A stretch of 11,038 bases of DNA, from NCBI GenBank assembly GCA_029298735.1, contig JANSLP010000569.1:1-11038 (forward strand). The letters run 5' to 3'. The stretch comes from Ophiostoma sp. CBS 140.51 (lineage: Eukaryota; Ascomycota; Sordariomycetes; Ophiostomatales; Ophiostomataceae). This document shows positions 6,480-11,038 of the stretch, piece by piece. The notes below the pieces were generated by a model. That model ran no database searches. It worked only from the letters and a program-made list of their open reading frames with translations, and was not told the origin of the DNA. Position numbers and translations under genes: made by a program. The stretch's first letter is position 1; the number at the start of each line of letters is the position of its first letter.

Positions 6480-7500
6480 TCTGGAGGGCGACGAAAAAAG
6501 AGACAAGAGCAGGATGCTTCATCTGTTATCCTTCCTTCCTTTATGCAACCCCATTCTTTTTTTGGGGCCAGAATGTTCGGCCATCTCCTCATCCAAGCAA
6601 TTTGGCGTCACCCCGGTTCGTTTGTTCGTCTTGCCCGCCACCCGCGCTCATCATCGATGGATCACCGCCCATAGTCATATCGATTATACGATGGACGACG
6701 TAAGCTTTTGTTGATGTGCTTGATGTACACGGAATGGCGAGCACGACCACCCGCAGTTAGCATGCGTATAGAGGGGTGAGAGGAGTGAGAGGAGCAACAT
6801 TGGCGGCGGCCATGTTAGATTGGCAATCTATCGACATGAGAGGAGGAGGATCAATCTGGGCAAAGCTGGTTTAGCGAAAGGAATGGCAGTAAGATACTTC
6901 CATAAGGTGCTTGTCTTCGTCATCCCTCCGCTTCCCCTCAACCCCGAGGTCAAGCAAAAGCAGCAACTGTAGACGGCCATAAGGAGGATGGAGATAAGAG
7001 ATGGCCTACCTTGGAGGAACCGAGGGCGGGATGGAAGGTAGATTGAAAGGCGGAGTTTGTTCGAAAGGCGTGAGAAGCGATAGTAGCGAGTGAGGGGAGT
7101 AAAGAACGAAAGAGAGGATCAAGGCAAGGCATGGCTCGGCGATGGCATTCTGCAAGCATTGTATTCTGTCGTAGATCTGAACATCTGCGTGGGTCTCTCC
7201 GCTTCCGCGAACGCATTGAGGTGCTGGTTGTTGGTTGGCTTATTGATGGTCTGTCGTCCCAAAGTGCAATAAGCGGAAACGGTGCATCGCACACCCGCAC
7301 GAACCTCTTCTGTGCGGAGAGCCGCTTCGTTACTTTTTTTGTTGATTCCAGCGGCAGGGCAGCACTATAGCCACTTACTCTGCTGGTATGATGAGAGGGC
7401 GGAGAAAAGAGCCTGCAGGCCTTGACGAAGCCAAGCCACCCCCAATATTTGTTGTTTTCCCCGTCTTCCGTCCGTAGTATGTGATGGATAGATTAGCCGT
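6480..7500 (-). promoter_or_regulatory. Upstream region of the His-rich repeat gene
   Basis: About 1 kb without a supportable gene lies upstream of the TATA box. It is purine-rich on the + strand (pyrimidine-rich on the - strand) at about 6768-6855 and 7000-7110. It holds two tandem copies of TGAGAGGAG at 6777-6794, AGGGG/CCCCT pentamers resembling stress-response elements (for example near 6772 and 7094), and a palindrome with a CCAAT core at 6816-6830. These motifs are short and could be chance. The open frame on the - strand at 6950-7300 starts at GTG and shows no domain. Confidence 0.4.
6816..6830. promoter_or_regulatory. Palindrome containing a CCAAT box
   Basis: TAGATTG-G-CAATCTA is a perfect inverted repeat with 7-bp arms and a one-base centre. 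On the - strand its middle reads GCCAATC, a CCAAT box in the same orientation as the His-rich gene and about 500 bp before its ATG. Binding by the CCAAT (HAP-type) complex is possible but not shown. Confidence 0.4.
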
Positions 7501-10500
7501 TGCCGCTGCTATTTAAATCGAGGACGGGATAATGTGGAGGGACAGGAAATAATAGTAGTGATTCCCGATCCCAGGACCACTGAGAGCAATGACGACAGAG
7601 CAAATATGGGAAGGATAGTAGACCGAGCGGATTGCGTAAGGCGTGAGTGGTGATTGATGACTTTTGGTGGAAAAGGGGAGAAGAGGAAAGTGAAGCCAAA
7701 AAAGGGGGGAAAGGTCATGGCGATATTTTGTTGGATTGCATCACGTGTGAATGTCCGTTTACGGAAAGCACGTTGAGTAATTATGTGGTGTTCCTTCCTC
7801 GGAGGCATAACCGTGGACTTTGTTGTTTATTCGACCAGAATAGGAAACCTCAGGTTGATGTTGTGCGCAGTTTCCCAAAAGAGCAGAGAAACATGCTTGG
7901 CGTTTACATCGGACCAAAACGGGGCAAAAACATCACCACATCGTAACGCTTGACTTTGGTTTGCGTATGGCGGCATCCATATAGCGGCATGATCAACGTT
8001 CGGCACCTACTCATATTATTCTTTTGTGTTGTTATATCGAGGGCTCACCATGGCCACGCACGCATACTATCGCGCAAAGTGTGGACGCAATCGCCCTTCA
8101 ACCATTCTCCTCCACAGCCTTTTTTGATGCGGCAGAATGCGTGTGCACCTGGGTGAGGTATTCTTGGTGGAGGCTCTTCTACTCTTCTTGAGCTATATTG
8201 CCGTCTCTGCAAACCTGTGTTGTGGTCCCTGCTTCGGGTTCTCTCGGCGCAGAATACCCGTCTGGGAGAAGGAAGTGATGAGCAGCAAAGACGGAACCAC
8301 AGGTTGTATGAGCTGTTATTAATCGGGGGCTGTTACGTACCATAGGTGAGCATGACCGCTAAACTCCCACGGGAGAGGTACTGCAATGTATCAACCGCTC
8401 TGCTTTACAACGACAAACCCACAAACGTCTATTCAGAGTCTATATTTACAGCACACTTTTTTGAAGCCCGGAGTTGGGGCCCTGCCGCAATGGCATAGAA
8501 GTATAACAATCTTTATTGATTTTTATACAGCTATGAGATCATCGGTCTGAGGAGTATTGATAGTAAGATTGTGTTCTTCAGTGGTGACAATGGTGTGTCA
8601 ACACACAACTTTGTACTGTTTGGCAGTATCTCTTCGATGTGAAGCACTCTCACAATCGTCTCCAAATTTATGAGCAAAAAATGGAGGCTGTTTGCTTTGT
8701 TGGGCACCAAAATGCATCACGACTTTTGTCACCTTTTGGTTTTCAGGGACCAGAAACGGGGCGACAAGGACCATATTGGGCAAAGTATTGAGCACATGAG
8801 GCATGAAAATCGACAGAGGATGCACAGCGTTGGGTCCGGGGATGCGGCTGAAGAGGCTGTGGAACACTGGGTGAAGTCTGGATAAATGCTGAAGAGCTGT
8901 GTTGCGTGGCCACCGCCACATACACCAAAATATGCATATTCATGTACATTATTATCGACCATGTCTCATGGCCACAATGATCGTCCTGGTTCCGTCTTTG
9001 GCAATGCGGTCTGTCTGCATTGGCATGCTTGTTTTGGTTCTTGATGCTTTTTGGTTACCCTCAATTTAAGCTTACACGTCCTGAAAGCTTGGACGCACAC
9101 AGTGGAAGATAAAATGGTTGAGGAACAACTTAAAATAGAATTTAGGACGACAAGAAAAGCTTGAAAAATGGTCAAGAAAAACGTGGGAGAAAAGCATAAT
9201 ATTAGCAGGACCAGATCGACAAGAATCAAGCAGCCATTGAGTCGTGAGACGGCAATTGAGGGAGACAGACGATCGAGAAAATAGAATAACAAAAAAGAGG
9301 GAAGGAATATGTGAGAAGTTCGACAGTGCATTGCGACGTTCGTCGGTCGTGCCTTCCATGAAATGTAACTGAAAAGACATCCATGTTGTCAAATAGAGTC
9401 AAGTGACACTTTTGTGCTGTTCAAGAGGCAACGATGTACATTTTCTCAAGAGTTTCTAGAGATCAATTTACGTCGTGGCAATAAGAGACGGAATACCGGC
9501 ACAAAAAAGATGTGAAGTGTTAAAAATATCAACAGTGTCAAAACAATACAATTAATGAGAATCTTGAGGGGTTGTGGAGAGGTAAACGTGCTCAATTATT
9601 GGCTCCCAAATTTTGACAGTAAAATATACCATTCAAAATTACTGAAATAATACCAACAACATTGATGAACGGAGAAAAGACTCGCCACGACCTCCTCGTC
9701 TTGGCAAATGGAGGTATATGTCGGACATCGGGGATCGGAGGCAGGCAACAATAGCCGAGCCATGATATGCCAGCGTTTGCCAAGACGCGGAGAGGAGAAA
9801 AGGAGAAAAGTAATAGGAGAAAAGAAAACAAAACTGCCAAGGAAAATGCAAGGCAAACAATCGGAAACAAATAAACACAAGAGACTGGGGAAGTTCATCT
9901 CACGTTTTTTCACGCTTCGGCCGACCATGTCTACCGAGTACTACGCGTCCATTTTCAACGGCCTTCTGTTCCTGAGTTCCTGAATTCACGCTCCAATTCA
10001 TCTTGCACGATGCTTCCATGTTTTCTGGTTCGATGGTAAATCCAGTCGGCGATTTTTGGTCCTATTTTGCCATTTGCCACAGACACCGGATTAACGTAGC
10101 CAAGAAGCCGACTACATGGTGATGAAGTATTAGATGGTGTCTCTGCCAGGCATATTATATTCCCAGTCGACATAATCTTCGGGTTGTATTTGTTTTCCTA
10201 CATCGATTTTGTGAAAAGACAACAACGAAGTGGGCTGAATCAACGTTTGTAAGATATAGAGCACACGCAGGACGCAGGGAGATAATAAAGTATGGAGCCT
10301 CCCTTCTTACGTTGTGGTCAATCTACCCCCTTTTCAACCCCAACCCTTTGCAGGTCGAAATTGAAAAGCATATTTAAGAATAGAGGAGCGGGAACGACAA
10401 GGCGGCGTCATCACCTTGCTCACTTACCAAACAGCGGTCTCGTGCCATTTGGTGACTCTGTGCCTTTGTAACGTTGAGAGTAAGCGAGCCTCAGGCATTA

Positions 10501-11038
10501 TTGTGTTTTTGCAAGTTTACATATTACAAAACAAATATACGTATAAACAATATAGAAATAGAAACATAACCCACACACGAGTCCTTTGACCGGCCTTGGC
10601 ACCTGCAGACGCGCGTGGCCTCAATATATTGTGAATTGACGACAAAGTGAGAGGCGACGGTTCGGCGGCACGGCGGTGAGTGATGAAGTGACGATAGGAT
10701 AGTGACTGTATGATACAAAGGTAATTTACGTGAATAGGGGCAAACGTCAACAAATATCCAGCATCTTGCCCTCGATGGCCTGATGATTGAGTTGAGTTGA
10801 TCACTCTTCTCAATGAGCTGTTGTCCTTTCCTCAGACGATCGTCTAGGCAGTGGCAAGACCACTCAAATTTCATATGAAAAGTGTGCCTCGCGTGCAAAC
10901 CGGGGACAATGGCGGCGATCAGAGGCGAGAGGGGAGGAGCACAAAATTGATGCAATATCTAAACAACCAAAAAAAAACGAGGGGAGAGACGGGCAGAATG
11001 GCCAGAGATGGAAAGAAATGGCAGAATCAAAAACAGGA
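7501..11038. other. Gene-poor region with no supportable feature
   Basis: About 3.5 kb in which I find no convincing gene, tRNA, rRNA or transposon. Open frames on both strands are short, many begin at non-ATG codons, several overlap in different frames, and none shows a family motif or plausible fungal splice chain. Minor features are a CACGTG E-box at 7742-7747, a small perfect hairpin GTGTGT-CA-ACACAC near 8593-8606, and three copies of GGAGAAAAG at 9794-9802, 9802-9810 and 9816-9824. A 61-codon ATG ORF at 8137-8322 has a hydrophobic N terminus and five Cys but is weak. The far right end is pyrimidine-rich on the - strand, which could be the promoter or leader of a gene beyond the window. 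Confidence 0.5.

Noticed and set aside
9592..9928. Overlapping - strand ORFs with hydrophobic Phe/Leu-rich stretches
   Set aside because: Three frames are open at once over purine-rich + strand DNA, so the hydrophobicity reflects base composition rather than membrane segments.
10026..10045. GGTTCGATGG resembling a tRNA B box
   Set aside because: It is an incomplete match to the B box, with no matching A box upstream and no acceptor stem pairing that I could find.
10524..10955. 143-codon - strand ORF near the right end
   Set aside because: It begins at TTG, overlaps another open frame of similar quality (10517-10813), and shows no signal peptide, domain or fungal splice pattern.

Overview
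The window looks like nuclear DNA from a filamentous ascomycete fungus, probably a Sordariomycete; the class is an inference. The genes carry short introns (72-125 nt) with GT...CAG ends and fungal ACTAAC/CTAAC-type branch sites. Promoters carry pyrimidine-rich tracts on the sense strand, and codons often end in C. There are no bacterial-style operons or ribosome binding sites. Two protein-coding genes can be supported. They converge on a shared spacer of about 0.8 kb and are followed by about 4.7 kb in which I find no convincing gene.

Left part (1-4230, + strand): a promoter and leader with a CT-rich tract and small upstream ORFs leads into a four-exon gene for a ubiquitin-specific protease of 1035 aa by my model. 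The protein has a UBA-like N-terminal helical segment, a divergent Cys box (VTCYLDALLFAM), a 280-residue disordered insertion inside the catalytic domain, the His box (HSGHYISF) and the WVKFDD motif. A 320-residue disordered tail follows, with a run of ten histidines, a polybasic stretch and a C-terminal CSIM, which fits a CaaX farnesylation motif. It may be a membrane-anchored deubiquitinase.

Middle part (5031-6323, - strand): a two-exon gene for a secreted, extremely histidine/lysine-rich repeat protein of 405 aa. A conventional ATG-to-stop ORF scan misses it because the 1.1-kb second exon contains no Met codon, while its antisense frame is open and gives a misleading 386-aa hydrophobic ORF. 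After a 19-residue signal peptide the protein is ten units of about 33 residues. Each unit has a cationic His/Lys/Gly block ending in Gly/His-Pro-Arg, followed by an acidic Asp/Glu block. There are three Lys-Arg sites, and copies of the repeat differ mostly by silent changes. I think this is the most interesting element: a candidate multicopy secreted peptide precursor or metal-binding protein. I do not recognise it as a named family.

Right part (6324-11038): this begins with the promoter of the His-rich gene (TATAAAA 148 bp upstream of its ATG, and a CCAAT-containing palindrome about 500 bp upstream). After that come short, unsupported ORFs, purine-rich patches and no recognisable RNA gene or transposon. 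The two genes share no evident pathway; their adjacency is simply convergent orientation.
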